This document shows positions 26,531 through 34,945 of a stretch of 64,000 bases of DNA, in pieces (positions within the stretch are counted from its first letter, which is position 1; every line of letters begins with the position of its first letter). This DNA is from Oligoflexia bacterium (lineage in GTDB: Bacteria > Bdellovibrionota > Bdellovibrionia > JABDDW01): the NCBI GenBank assembly GCA_016715815.1, contig JADJXN010000003.1, positions 1 through 64,000 on the forward strand, given 5' to 3'. A program made the position numbers and the translations under genes. The notes under the pieces were generated by a model. That model did no database searches and was not told where the DNA came from. It saw only the letters and a program-made list of their open reading frames with translations.

Positions 26531-27035
26531 TTTAGAAGCAGTTTTGCAAAAAATTGAAAACCTATCACCCGTTGTTGCTAGAAAAATTGTAATTCAATAC
26601 TTAAACATGGCTAGCCCCTTTAACAGCCATCTCAATTGCACTTTAGTAAAGTGGAGCAATACGGAATCAAAAATTAGGGTCAAGCTTCACCGCGGGGTTA
26701 AAAATCATTTGGGTGGTGTACATGCGGGAGCCCTCTTTACTTTAGGGGAGACTTGTGCTGGAATTTTAATTGTTAAAAATTTTAACCCACAAAAATATAG
26801 AATTATTTTAAAAGATGCTTCTATAATTTATTTAAAACAAGCACGTGAGACCGTTTATGGTGGGTGCAGCTTTAGTGAAGATAAAATTTCACAAGCTAAA
26901 TCTGATATAGCATCAGGGGAACCTGCTTTTATTGAGGCTCTAACGTTAATTAAAAATGAAGAGAATGAAGATTTATGCCAGGTAAAAACAAACTGGCAAA
27001 TTAAAAACTGGGATAACGTAAAACTGAAAGGATAA
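26520..27035 (+). CDS. DUF4442 / PaaI-like hotdog-fold thioesterase-family protein
   Basis: 171 residues. The hotdog core is visible as NHLGGVHAGALFTLGETCAGI, a long central helix preceded by the N-H-x-G-x-H-A-G loop of acyl-CoA thioesterases, then strands RIILKDASIIYLKQA. It probably hydrolyses or binds acyl-CoA, with unknown chain specificity. It overlaps the preceding nitronate monooxygenase-like gene by 11 bases and ends two bases before the barrel gene's ATG, implying co-transcription. Confidence 0.82.
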   Translation: MKFDLEAVLQKIENLSPVVARKIVIQYLNMASPFNSHLNCTLVKWSNTESKIRVKLHRGVKNHLGGVHAGALFTLGETCAGILIVKNFNPQKYRIILKDASIIYLKQARETVYGGCSFSEDKISQAKSDIASGEPAFIEALTLIKNEENEDLCQVKTNWQIKNWDNVKLKG

Positions 27036-27037
27036 CC

Positions 27038-27601
27038 ATGAAAAATGTTTTTTTGTTTTTTGTTTTAACAGCATTAGTGATTGGTGCAAACGCACAAGAA
27101 AAAAAGGCGGCTGCAAAAAAAGAGCAGTTTGTTGAAAAAAGAGAAAAGACGCAGTATGCAGCTTTACCAGAAAAATCAATTAACCTTGAAATTGTGGGTA
27201 GAGGGCTTCTCTGGAGTGTTAACTTTGATGCCATGGTCACTGACAATATTGCAGTAGGTGCAGGCTTTGGTACCGTAAGTATAAGTGCAAGTGCTGGAAC
27301 GACCTCTGCAAGTGCATCAGTTACTGCCATACCAGTATACGGCAATTACTATTTTAGTGAATCAAACCATAGAATATATGCTACAGGTGGTGTAGACGTG
27401 ATGATAGTTTCAGGTTCGATTTCATCAGCTAGCTATGGTTTTAGTACTGGTGCAACAGGAACAATTATTGCGCCAGTTATAGGTGCTGGATATGAATACC
27501 GCGGTGATGACTGGTTTTTATTTAGAGCGGCACCTTACCTTATTATGGTTAGTGGAGGCACATACTTCACTGGTGGCTTAACAGTTGGTTACGCGTTTTA
27601 A
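27038..27601 (+). CDS. Small outer-membrane beta-barrel protein (paralogue 1)
   Basis: 187 residues, signal peptide ending GANAQ. A Lys-rich spacer follows (EKKAAAKKEQFVEKREK), then alternating aromatic/hydrophobic strands (SINLEIVGRGLLWSVNFDAM, IPVYGNYYFSESNHRIYATGG) ending in FTGGLTVGYAF, a C-terminal Phe typical of barrels. The next gene encodes a clear relative. The ATG has AAAGGATAACC upstream. It may be a porin-like or structural outer membrane protein, exact role unknown. Confidence 0.8.
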   Translation: MKNVFLFFVLTALVIGANAQEKKAAAKKEQFVEKREKTQYAALPEKSINLEIVGRGLLWSVNFDAMVTDNIAVGAGFGTVSISASAGTTSASASVTAIPVYGNYYFSESNHRIYATGGVDVMIVSGSISSASYGFSTGATGTIIAPVIGAGYEYRGDDWFLFRAAPYLIMVSGGTYFTGGLTVGYAF

Positions 27602-28058
27602 ATTATTTATTCTGCTAGTAGCATTATTAACCTGCCTCAAAACATTTGGGGCAGGGGTAAATGCTGCAAGTGTGGAAGTTTCTGGAAGAGCCGGTTTATT
27701 TAGTATTAATTTTGATACTATTTTGGCTGGCTCTTTTTATTTAGGTGGTGGCTTTTCACATTGGCGAACTGCCACAGCTACTGAAAGTGTGAGTGTTACA
27801 ATAATACCTATTTATATTAATTTTTATTTTCTTGAGGGACTTCACAGAATTTTTGCAACCTTTGCCCAAGATATTGTTTTAGCTTCTAATACTTTTGATG
27901 CTTATGGTTTTAAAAGTACAGGCTTAACATTTTTACCAGGTTTAGGTTATGAGTATCGTCCTGAAGGTGGTTTTTTGTTAAGAGGTGCACTGTATTACAT
28001 GTTTGGTGCAAACACTAGACTTCTCACAAGTGGCCTTAGTATTGGTTATACATTTTAA
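27585..28058 (+). CDS. Small outer-membrane beta-barrel protein (paralogue 2)
   Basis: 157 residues, TTG start overlapping the preceding gene by 17 bases. Signal peptide FKLFILLVALLTCLKTFGAG, then a barrel aligned to paralogue 1: GRAGLFSINFDTILAG against GRGLLWSVNFDAMVTD, IPIYINFYFLEGLHRIFAT against IPVYGNYYFSESNHRIYAT, and LSIGYTF against LTVGYAF. The Lys-rich spacer of paralogue 1 is absent. The stop overlaps that of the convergent hldD gene in TTAA. Confidence 0.78.
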   Translation: MVTRFKLFILLVALLTCLKTFGAGVNAASVEVSGRAGLFSINFDTILAGSFYLGGGFSHWRTATATESVSVTIIPIYINFYFLEGLHRIFATFAQDIVLASNTFDAYGFKSTGLTFLPGLGYEYRPEGGFLLRGALYYMFGANTRLLTSGLSIGYTF

Positions 28059-28999
28059 ATTGAGCTTAAATATTTTCTAACCCCTTCATTTAAAGGGGTA
28101 AAACTTCTTGAATAACCTGCCTCAATTAATTTTGTCATCTCAGCTTGGGTTTTATATTGGTAAGATTTTCTGAATTCAACAGGTGTATCAATCCAATTAA
28201 TATCAATTGGTTTTTTAAAATGAATAAATAAGTTTTTAGCCACATCTAAAAAGGTGCTGGCATTACCTGTGCCACAATTATAAATTCCACTGGCTGGCTT
28301 TTTAGCTTCTAAAAAATCCATGATATATAAAATATCATTTACAAAAATAAAATCCCGAGCCTGCTGGCCATCTTTATAATCTGGGTTGTGAGATTTAAAT
28401 AAAGTCATTTTGCCAGAATTTTTAATTTCATTATACCCATGCCAAATAGAGCTTGCCATGCGCTCCTTATGAGTCTCATTAGGACCATAAACATTAAAAA
28501 ATTTTAACCCATACCAATTTGGTGGAGTATTTTTTTGCTCTAAAGCCCATAAGTCAAACTCATGTTTACTTAAACCGTAAAGATTAAGAGGCCTGAGCGT
28601 TTTAATAAGACCATGGCTGTCACTAAAGCCTTGCAATCCAGAGCCATAAGTCGCTGCACTAGAGGCATAAATTAAAGGGACTTTGTTGAGTGTACAAAAC
28701 TCCCAAACTTTTTTTGAATAATTCACGTTCCATTTATTAAGCTCATTTTTGTCAGAGGCAGCTGTGTTGGTAATAGCGCCTAAGTGAATGACAAGATCGG
28801 GTGTGCCATTTAAATCAAAACTGTTTAAAAGTTTTTCAGCATCTATTTTGTTACAATTAATGCCATCTAGATAATTTCTCTTACTAAAGAGTTCTTGATG
28901 GTCTGCACTCAAAACCTGAGAGCCTTTGCGTGAGTGATGAATAACAGCAAGGCTTCCAATAAAACCCATGGCACCCGTAATGATTACTTTTTTAGACAT
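28055..28999 (-). CDS. hldD: ADP-L-glycero-D-manno-heptose 6-epimerase
   Basis: 314 residues, extended short-chain dehydrogenase. NADP-binding GAMGFIG near the N-terminus, then HLGAITNTAASDKNE. The run IYASSAATYG and the YGLSK catalytic Tyr-Lys (near residue 140) match the HldD type, as do KFFNVYGPNETHKERMASS and RDFIFVNDI. It makes the L,D-heptose used by heptosyltransferases, and such a transferase lies at 58234. It stands alone on the minus strand here. Confidence 0.88.
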   Translation of the reverse strand: MSKKVIITGAMGFIGSLAVIHHSRKGSQVLSADHQELFSKRNYLDGINCNKIDAEKLLNSFDLNGTPDLVIHLGAITNTAASDKNELNKWNVNYSKKVWEFCTLNKVPLIYASSAATYGSGLQGFSDSHGLIKTLRPLNLYGLSKHEFDLWALEQKNTPPNWYGLKFFNVYGPNETHKERMASSIWHGYNEIKNSGKMTLFKSHNPDYKDGQQARDFIFVNDILYIMDFLEAKKPASGIYNCGTGNASTFLDVAKNLFIHFKKPIDINWIDTPVEFRKSYQYKTQAEMTKLIEAGYSRSFTPLNEGVRKYLSSI

Positions 29000-29049
29000 A
29001 CTTAATGTTTTATGCTTAAAGGGCTTAAATGGTCAAGTTTGGGGGTCAA

Positions 29050-29061
29050 TTTAGGCCTAAA
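29050..29061. promoter_or_regulatory. 12-bp palindrome in a divergent intergenic region
   Basis: TTTAGGCCTAAA at 29050-29061 is a perfect palindrome midway between hldD (minus) and the response regulator (plus). It could be an operator, perhaps for autoregulation. No second copy was found. Confidence 0.3.
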
Positions 29062-29100
29062 ATATGCATTAATATTAGCCCTATAGGAGCTTACAAAATA

Positions 29101-30504
29101 ATGAAAATACTTATTGTTGAAGATGACATCTTATTACAGCAAACCCTCAAAAGCGTATTTAAAGATTATCATTGTACTGTGGTTACAAGTTTTTCTGCTG
29201 CAGAGGAAGCACTTAGTAAAAACAACTACATAGCCGCTTTTTTAGATATTCAGCTTGAAGGCCCTGAAGATAAAGACGGCATTTTGCTACTTAAAAAAAT
29301 TCAAAGCTTAGACCCCTATCTTCCATGCGTGATGATCTCAGGAATAGATAACCCCCAAACTATAGCTCAGTGCTTAGAAATTGGTGCTGTTGATTATGTC
29401 GCTAAAGGCACTGTGAACCCACAAGGGTATCAAATTGCACTTTTAAAGGCACTTCACTGGAGAAATTTAAAAGCTCAAACAAGGCAAGTGACAATTAAAT
29501 CAGATTTGGGCTCAGGGCTTAAAGGTGTGTCAGAAAAAATTAAAGAGCTTAAAGGGCAAATTAATAGCGTTGGCAAAATGCCAGGTCCATTTTTAATTTT
29601 AGGCGAAACAGGTACAGGAAAAGAGCTTATTGCAAAGGCATTATGGGAAAATATGGGGAAAAACCATAGGCCATTTATTACTGTTAATTGTGCAAGTTTA
29701 CCTGAGAATTTAGTTGAATCTGAATTATTTGGTTATGAAAAGGGCGCTTTTACAGGGGCACTTAATACAAAAACAGGGCTTTTTGAAGCGGCCAATGGCG
29801 GGGATATATTTTTAGATGAAATAGGGGATTTAAACCCGGAATTACAAGCAAAACTATTAAGAGTGCTTCAAGAAAAAAAGGTAAGACGCCTTGGTAGTGA
29901 AAAGGAGCGGCCTATAGATTTTAGAGTCATAGCTGCAACGAATGTTAATTTAAATGAGGCTATTGAAAAAAAAGAATTCAGAGAGGATTTATTTTTTAGA
30001 CTTAATGTTTTTACAATTAAAGCAAGTCCTCTAAGGGAAAGAAAAGAAGACATAGCCTATTTACTACAAGGCTTTTTGAATGAGTTTAAAATTAAATCAG
30101 CTCAAATAGAGTCTAAGTGTTTAGAGGTATTAACTCATTATTCTTGGCCAGGCAATGTGCGCCAACTAAAGGCATTTGCATTATTCTTGGTTCCTAAACT
30201 AAATCATAAAAATTTAGTTTTATTGGAATACTTTAATCAGTGGTTAGAGTTTCAGGGAGCTGCAAAAGAGTTAAGCCAAAATAAAGAAAGTGCTAGTGAT
30301 AATATTCAAGGTGAAGTTAAAGAGGCTTTAAGTAATCAAAAAAGCATTAATATTGTAGAAAAAATGCAGGCACTTCAAAAAAACTATGTGCTAACAACTT
30401 TAAAAGAGACAAAAAATAATCGCTCAACAGCGGCTAGGCTTTTAGGTGTTTCACGCCAAAGGCTTTCTAATTGGCTTACCGAGTGGGGTATATTTAACGA
30501 CTAG
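29101..30504 (+). CDS. NtrC-family sigma-54-dependent response regulator
   Basis: 467 residues. A receiver domain (residues 1-120, phospho-acceptor Asp49 in AFLDIQLEG), an AAA+ domain with Walker A GETGTGKE, the sigma-54 contact loop GAFTGA and Walker B GGDIFLDEIGDL, then a C-terminal helix-turn-helix (NRSTAARLLGVSRQRLSNWL). All parts needed to activate sigma-54 promoters are intact. The ATG at 29101 is preceded by AGGAG, and the upstream in-frame stretch from 29029 is not conserved. No sensor kinase is adjacent, so it is orphaned here. The stop overlaps the convergent MFS gene in CTAG. Confidence 0.95.
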   Translation: MKILIVEDDILLQQTLKSVFKDYHCTVVTSFSAAEEALSKNNYIAAFLDIQLEGPEDKDGILLLKKIQSLDPYLPCVMISGIDNPQTIAQCLEIGAVDYVAKGTVNPQGYQIALLKALHWRNLKAQTRQVTIKSDLGSGLKGVSEKIKELKGQINSVGKMPGPFLILGETGTGKELIAKALWENMGKNHRPFITVNCASLPENLVESELFGYEKGAFTGALNTKTGLFEAANGGDIFLDEIGDLNPELQAKLLRVLQEKKVRRLGSEKERPIDFRVIAATNVNLNEAIEKKEFREDLFFRLNVFTIKASPLRERKEDIAYLLQGFLNEFKIKSAQIESKCLEVLTHYSWPGNVRQLKAFALFLVPKLNHKNLVLLEYFNQWLEFQGAAKELSQNKESASDNIQGEVKEALSNQKSINIVEKMQALQKNYVLTTLKETKNNRSTAARLLGVSRQRLSNWLTEWGIFND

Positions 30505-31703
30505 TTCATTTTTTGTATTCTAAGATAGGCTTTTAAGTAAAAATATCCTGAAGGAATAAGGGCTAAAGGTAATAAAAGAATTCCTTTTTGTAGGGAAAAG
30601 TAATCTGACAAAATGCCAACAAGTGGGGGGCTGATTAAATCCCCTAAAAGATGAATCGTGAAAACTGAAAATGCCAATGCTAAGCTTTTAATTTTAGGGC
30701 TAACTACTTCAAGTAAAACCACATTCACACTTGGCTGAGTGGCAAAAAGAAAAAACTCAGCTGTAGAAATAAGAACGTAAAATAAAGTCAAATCATTTAC
30801 AAAAAAACAAGCAAAAGTTAAGGGTGTGGCTATTGCTGTTAATAAAAATACAAAAAATAAATCCCCTCTTGCTTTTCTTTTTAAAAAATAAGTTGCAAGC
30901 CAGCCGCCAAAAAGGCTTCCCAAAACACCTGTAACAACGGTTATACCGCCAAAGACCATGTCTGCATCTTTTAATGGAATATTGCGCACTTTTACTAAAT
31001 ATTGAGGGATCCAGCTTGCAATACCACCAATAGCAAAAGTAAAAGCAGTGTAACCATAAACAGTTAGCATGTAGTTTGAATTTTTTAATAAAATTAAAAC
31101 ATCTTCTTTAAAGCTCGTTGTTACTTGTTCTTCATTTAAATTTTCAAAGGCACCACGTTTAGGCTCCTTAAGTAGGTAAATAAAAACTGCTAATAAAACA
31201 CCTGGAAGACCTGCAATAAAAAAAGCATTTCTCCAACCGTAGTGATGAGACAAAAGTCCACCTAAAACAAAACCTAATGCAGCACCCACTGGAATGGCAG
31301 CTGTAAAAATGGCCATAATTTGACTGCGCTTTTGAGGGGGATAGTAGTCGCTTAAAAGGGCTTGGCTGGTTGATACGGTACTTGCCTCCCCAACGCCAAC
31401 TACAATTCTTGATGCGAGCATTTGATAAAAATTTTGAGCAACTCCTGCTGCAGCTGTTGTTATGCTCCAAACTAATGTTCCGGCTGATATAACATGAAGG
31501 CGTTTATATCTATCTGCTAAATAACCAAAAAGGGGGCTTGTGGCAAAATAGCCCAACATAAAAGCACTCATTATTAGGCCTGATTGTGTGTGGTTTAAGT
31601 TTAAATCCACACTCATAACTGGAATAACAGCTGCGACAATCCAACGGTCTATATAGTTAAGAATGTTGATTAAGGTTAAAATAATCAGTGCTCTTTGAGG
31701 CAT
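30501..31703 (-). CDS. MFS transporter (Spinster-like)
   Basis: 400 residues with twelve hydrophobic helices. The first helix (ILTLINILNYIDRWIVAAVIPV) and the loop GYLADRYKRLHVISAG, with the MFS motif A pattern, are characteristic. RIVVGVGEASTVSTSQALLSDYYP between helices 4 and 5 fits the Spinster/sphingosine-like or sugar-acid type. The substrate is unknown. It is divergent from rmuC, with 38 bases between starts. Confidence 0.88.
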   Translation of the reverse strand: MPQRALIILTLINILNYIDRWIVAAVIPVMSVDLNLNHTQSGLIMSAFMLGYFATSPLFGYLADRYKRLHVISAGTLVWSITTAAAGVAQNFYQMLASRIVVGVGEASTVSTSQALLSDYYPPQKRSQIMAIFTAAIPVGAALGFVLGGLLSHHYGWRNAFFIAGLPGVLLAVFIYLLKEPKRGAFENLNEEQVTTSFKEDVLILLKNSNYMLTVYGYTAFTFAIGGIASWIPQYLVKVRNIPLKDADMVFGGITVVTGVLGSLFGGWLATYFLKRKARGDLFFVFLLTAIATPLTFACFFVNDLTLFYVLISTAEFFLFATQPSVNVVLLEVVSPKIKSLALAFSVFTIHLLGDLISPPLVGILSDYFSLQKGILLLPLALIPSGYFYLKAYLRIQKMN

Positions 31704-31741
31704 TCTTTGACTCTAATGTATTAATATAATAGGTTGCAACT

Positions 31742-32770
31742 ATGGAATCGGTCTTATTAGTAGTCTTGGGAGTTATTATTGTAGCACTTTTTTTGGGTGG
31801 GGGCTTTTACCTACTTAAGACGCTACTTAAAAGCTTTGAAGATTCTCTTTCAAGAAGCCGCATGGAGCTTCGTCAAAACCTACAATTAACAACAGATGAT
31901 CTCCAAAAAAAATTGGAATCCATACGCACTGAGGTGGACCAAAAATTATCTCTAAGTGTTAAGCAAAATTTTGACTCTATGACAACAGTTAGTAAAAGGC
32001 TTGAGGAATTACAAAATGTCACAGGACAAGTTGTGAGTTTATCCCAAGGTGTAAAAGACCTTTCACGTATTTTAGAAACCCCAAAGCTCAGAGGGGCTAT
32101 GGGTGAATTTCAATTAGCAGAGATGCTTAGGGAGGTTTTGCCAGAAGATTCCTTTGAGGAGCAATTTTTAATAGACAAAAAATCTAAAGAGCAAGTAGAC
32201 GCGGTTATAAAATTAAAAGAAGGCTATTTGTGCATAGATTCTAAATTTCCATTAAGTAATGCTAAAAAAATATTTGATGCATCTACAAGTGATGAGGAAT
32301 TAAAGTTAGCACAAAAAGCCTTTGCTGAAGATGTTAAACAAATGGCAGCATCTATTAGTGAAAAATATATTATTCCAGATAAAACTCTAGATTTTGCTTT
32401 TATGTTTATCCCCACTGAAAGCGTTTATTACGAGCTTATGAAAAATTCTGATCTTCATCAGTATTGTTTAAAAAAACATGTCATTCCTGTTTCTCCTAAT
32501 TCATTTTATGCATACCTTCAGGCCATAGCCATAGGCTTTAGGGGGCTTAAAATTCAAAATGAGGCTAAAAAAATTGAGCAGGCACTATTAAAATTAAAAT
32601 CAGATTTTCAAAAATTTGGTGTTGATTTTGAAAAAGTAGGCAAACACTTAAAAGATGCACAAAACCAGTATAATAATGTGGAAGATCGTGTTGCAAAATT
32701 TGGCACTACAATAGATAAGTTGGGGCTTGAGCCTCAAACTCCAGAAGCCCAGCCCCCAAGTTTAAATTAA
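31742..32770 (+). CDS. rmuC: DNA recombination protein RmuC homologue
   Basis: 342 residues. One N-terminal membrane helix (VLLVVLGVIIVALFLGGGFYLL), a coiled coil of about residues 35-120, then the RmuC domain with a PD-(D/E)XK-like core (KEQVDAVIKLKEGYLCIDSKFPL) and LKIQNEAKKIEQALLKL. It restrains inversions and protects replication forks in E. coli. It is shorter than the E. coli protein (about 475) but normal for small versions. The stop overlaps the convergent secreted-protein gene in TTAA. Confidence 0.9.
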   Translation: MESVLLVVLGVIIVALFLGGGFYLLKTLLKSFEDSLSRSRMELRQNLQLTTDDLQKKLESIRTEVDQKLSLSVKQNFDSMTTVSKRLEELQNVTGQVVSLSQGVKDLSRILETPKLRGAMGEFQLAEMLREVLPEDSFEEQFLIDKKSKEQVDAVIKLKEGYLCIDSKFPLSNAKKIFDASTSDEELKLAQKAFAEDVKQMAASISEKYIIPDKTLDFAFMFIPTESVYYELMKNSDLHQYCLKKHVIPVSPNSFYAYLQAIAIGFRGLKIQNEAKKIEQALLKLKSDFQKFGVDFEKVGKHLKDAQNQYNNVEDRVAKFGTTIDKLGLEPQTPEAQPPSLN

Positions 32771-33243
32771 TTACCAAACCTGTAATCGCTTAGACTTAAA
32801 TAACTAAAATTATCTTTTGTTTGTACTGCTACTCCAGCATGACCAAAAGGAATTTTTAAATAATAAATAGCCATAGCCTTATCTGGGGTGATGCTAGAAA
32901 TACGGCATACTTGTTTATTACCAATGGCAAATACGGCATTCATTATATTACCACCAAATTTTTCACAATTTGTAACAATGTAATCGATTTTTGCATCATC
33001 CATAAGGGATGAAACGTGCATTTTTGAAGTGGTTTGAGTGGGTTTACCACTTTGAGGTGTGATGGTTTCTTTTAAAGTAAAAAACTCTCCATCCATAGAT
33101 GTAAGCTCTTTTTCAAAAGTCCATGAGAGCTTTTCTCCATTTATAAGTGCCCCACCTTCAAACTTCACATAGTCTCCAACTTTTGGCATTGCAAAGGCTA
33201 AAGTTGATGCAAAAAAAGTTGTAATTAAAACTAAAAATTTCAT
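32767..33243 (-). CDS. Exported hypothetical protein
   Basis: About 158 residues. Signal peptide MKFLVLITTFFASTLAFA, cleavage after AFA. The mature region is beta-rich (VGDYVKFEGGALINGEKL...), with two cysteines (NCEKFGG, VCRISS) that may form a disulfide. ATG 33243 has AGGGGGA upstream, and the longer frame to 33303 is not used. No family is recognised. Its relation to the neighbours is only positional. Confidence 0.72.
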   Translation of the reverse strand: MKFLVLITTFFASTLAFAMPKVGDYVKFEGGALINGEKLSWTFEKELTSMDGEFFTLKETITPQSGKPTQTTSKMHVSSLMDDAKIDYIVTNCEKFGGNIMNAVFAIGNKQVCRISSITPDKAMAIYYLKIPFGHAGVAVQTKDNFSYLSLSDYRFGN

Positions 33244-33325
33244 GTAAATCCCCCTTTTTGTATGAATGCTTAAAATCAGAGCATCAAATACTTTTAAATA
33301 CAATAAAGATTTTTTAAATATTAAT

Positions 33326-33360
33326 GCGCCGCCTTACCAAAAGGCGACTAACACTTTTTT
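33326..33360 (+). repeat. 35-nt terminator-like element, copy 1
   Basis: Stem CGCCTT/AAGGCG around the loop ACCAA, preceded by GCGC and followed by ACTAACAC and TTTTTT (33355-33360). Compared with copy 2 at 49083-49117 (minus), it matches at all but a few positions. The T-tract lies on the plus strand, although no plus-strand gene ends just before it, so it may be a spread element rather than a dedicated terminator. It overlaps the 3' end of the VOC gene. Confidence 0.6.
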
Positions 33361-34246
33361 AGTAAGACCAATCGTCTTTAAAGCCTTGCTCAAGGGTGGA
33401 AGTATAGGCTCCGCCAAGGGGACGAAACTTATCTTCGCGGCGGTAATATGGGAAATTTGATTTAACTAAAGGAAGATATCTTTTCCAGTTATGGCGAATG
33501 ATGCGAACATATAAGCCATCAAAATATGAGGGGGCTATAATAAAACCATCTCGGTTGTCACAGGGGCTTATTTTTATATTATTTTTTAAACAAATACTTT
33601 TTGCTAATTCCAGATCAACTGTCCGTACTGTGAGCATAAATGCTCCATTGCGAGCTTGATCAAACTCCACTGCATCTATAAATTTATCTCCCACCAAAAC
33701 TCTATATGCTTGCGCATCTTTTATTTCATTCCATGAAAGTTTGCTTTGCGATTTTGATAAAGTTAAGGCCCATTTTTTTGAGACTTCTTCAACTTTATTG
33801 GTAGAAAAGCTAACAGCTTCAAAACCAAATGCAGAGTTTGAGTGTTTTCTTGGTAAAATTTCATTATCGAATCTTTTCATTTCATCAGGGGAGGTCATAA
33901 CAATCCATGATTCAAAGCCAGGAGTAGCTTCACTGGTTAAGTAAAATCCATACCAAGCAACCCCTTTTTCAGTTTCAGCTATCATTGGTTTATTTAAGTG
34001 AGAGAATTTTTTTTCAAAGGCTTTGTATTCATTTGCAATATCATCGGATTCAAATTCTAAACCTATTATTCCCTGCCCTGTTTTTTCAGAAGCCTGCATT
34101 ATTTCAAAGCTATCAGGACCAAAATAAACGGCCTTGTTTTTAGGGTAGCGGTGAGAATCAGTAATGTTAAAACCCACTTTTTCAAGTTTAGAACATAGCT
34201 CGCTTACATTATTTGTAGCCCAAAAAAGCGAATTAAGTTTTAACAT
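33359..34246 (-). CDS. VOC-superfamily protein with two glyoxalase-like domains
   Basis: 295 residues. It begins with a VOC-like strand-helix pattern (MLKLNSLFWATNNVSELCSKLEKVGF) and residue spacing that repeats near residue 145 (AFGFEAVSFSTNKVEEVSKKW), suggesting tandem VOC modules. Glyoxalase, dioxygenase or binding roles are possible, and the metal ligands are not clear enough to choose. It is upstream of the repeat at 33326 and downstream of a barrel gene on the same strand, 11 bases away. Confidence 0.6.
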   Translation of the reverse strand: MLKLNSLFWATNNVSELCSKLEKVGFNITDSHRYPKNKAVYFGPDSFEIMQASEKTGQGIIGLEFESDDIANEYKAFEKKFSHLNKPMIAETEKGVAWYGFYLTSEATPGFESWIVMTSPDEMKRFDNEILPRKHSNSAFGFEAVSFSTNKVEEVSKKWALTLSKSQSKLSWNEIKDAQAYRVLVGDKFIDAVEFDQARNGAFMLTVRTVDLELAKSICLKNNIKISPCDNRDGFIIAPSYFDGLYVRIIRHNWKRYLPLVKSNFPYYRREDKFRPLGGAYTSTLEQGFKDDWSY

Positions 34247-34257
34247 TTTAAATCCTC

Positions 34258-34836
34258 TTAGAGAGCGTAGTTAACACCTACGATAAGGGTTGTATAGCTA
34301 CCAACTAGAAGTTGTGCGCGGGCTCCAAAGTTTTCATTAAAATAATAAATTCCTGAAGCGCCTAATTGTACAAAAAGGCCACCACTTCTTGAAATAGTGT
34401 AGGGCTGACCATTAATTGTGACTGTAGCAGATGTTAGGTAATTAAAACCTGCAACAGGTCCTACAAGAAGTTTTTTATTAGCTACGTGAAAATCCCATCT
34501 GGCATGAACTGGTATTTCAATATAAGAATAACTTGAGTTAACTCCTAAAACAGATTCACTAACGCTAATAAAAGTAAGGCCTGATTCAACGCTTAAAGTA
34601 TCATTTGAAGAGGGTAAAATATCATCAAAAATTCTATAAGCTGCTCTTGCTCCAAAGCCAGTGCCTGGGTTGTAAAGCCCAATAAGGCCAGTAAAGTCCC
34701 ATTCATGCTCTTTAACACTGTTTTCATATTGCTCATAAGAATATGTTTTTTTAGTTTGTCTTTTAGATTGAGCTTGGGCTTGGTCTAAAAAAAACATCGT
34801 TAAAACTAGACAAAATACAGATAATGTTGGCTTCAT
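34258..34836 (-). CDS. Small outer-membrane beta-barrel protein
   Basis: 192 residues. Signal peptide MKPTLSVFCLVLTMFFLDQAQAQ, a basic spacer, then amphipathic strands with aromatic girdles (WDFTGLIGLYNP, GFGARAAYRIF, SYSYIEIPVHARWDF) ending LIVGVNYAL. Resembles OmpW-/opacity-like small barrels. The ATG is preceded by AAAGGATACC. The role is unknown. A promoter candidate lies at 34866-34893. Confidence 0.75.
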   Translation of the reverse strand: MKPTLSVFCLVLTMFFLDQAQAQSKRQTKKTYSYEQYENSVKEHEWDFTGLIGLYNPGTGFGARAAYRIFDDILPSSNDTLSVESGLTFISVSESVLGVNSSYSYIEIPVHARWDFHVANKKLLVGPVAGFNYLTSATVTINGQPYTISRSGGLFVQLGASGIYYFNENFGARAQLLVGSYTTLIVGVNYAL

Positions 34837-34865
34837 TGAGGTATCCTTTCGTTTGAATCACAAAA

Positions 34866-34893
34866 ATAGTATCTTTGAATAACTAGATGTCAA
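34866..34893 (-). promoter_or_regulatory. Candidate promoter for the barrel gene at 34258-34836
   Basis: On the minus strand TTGACA (34888-34893), 16 bases, then TACTAT (34866-34871). The -35 is perfect, the -10 matches four of six positions, and an AAGGA ribosome binding site follows before ATG 34836. Confidence 0.5.
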
Positions 34894-34945
34894 ATAAAAT
34901 GAGTTGTCAGTTTTTATAACGAATGGCATTATAAAATTATACACA

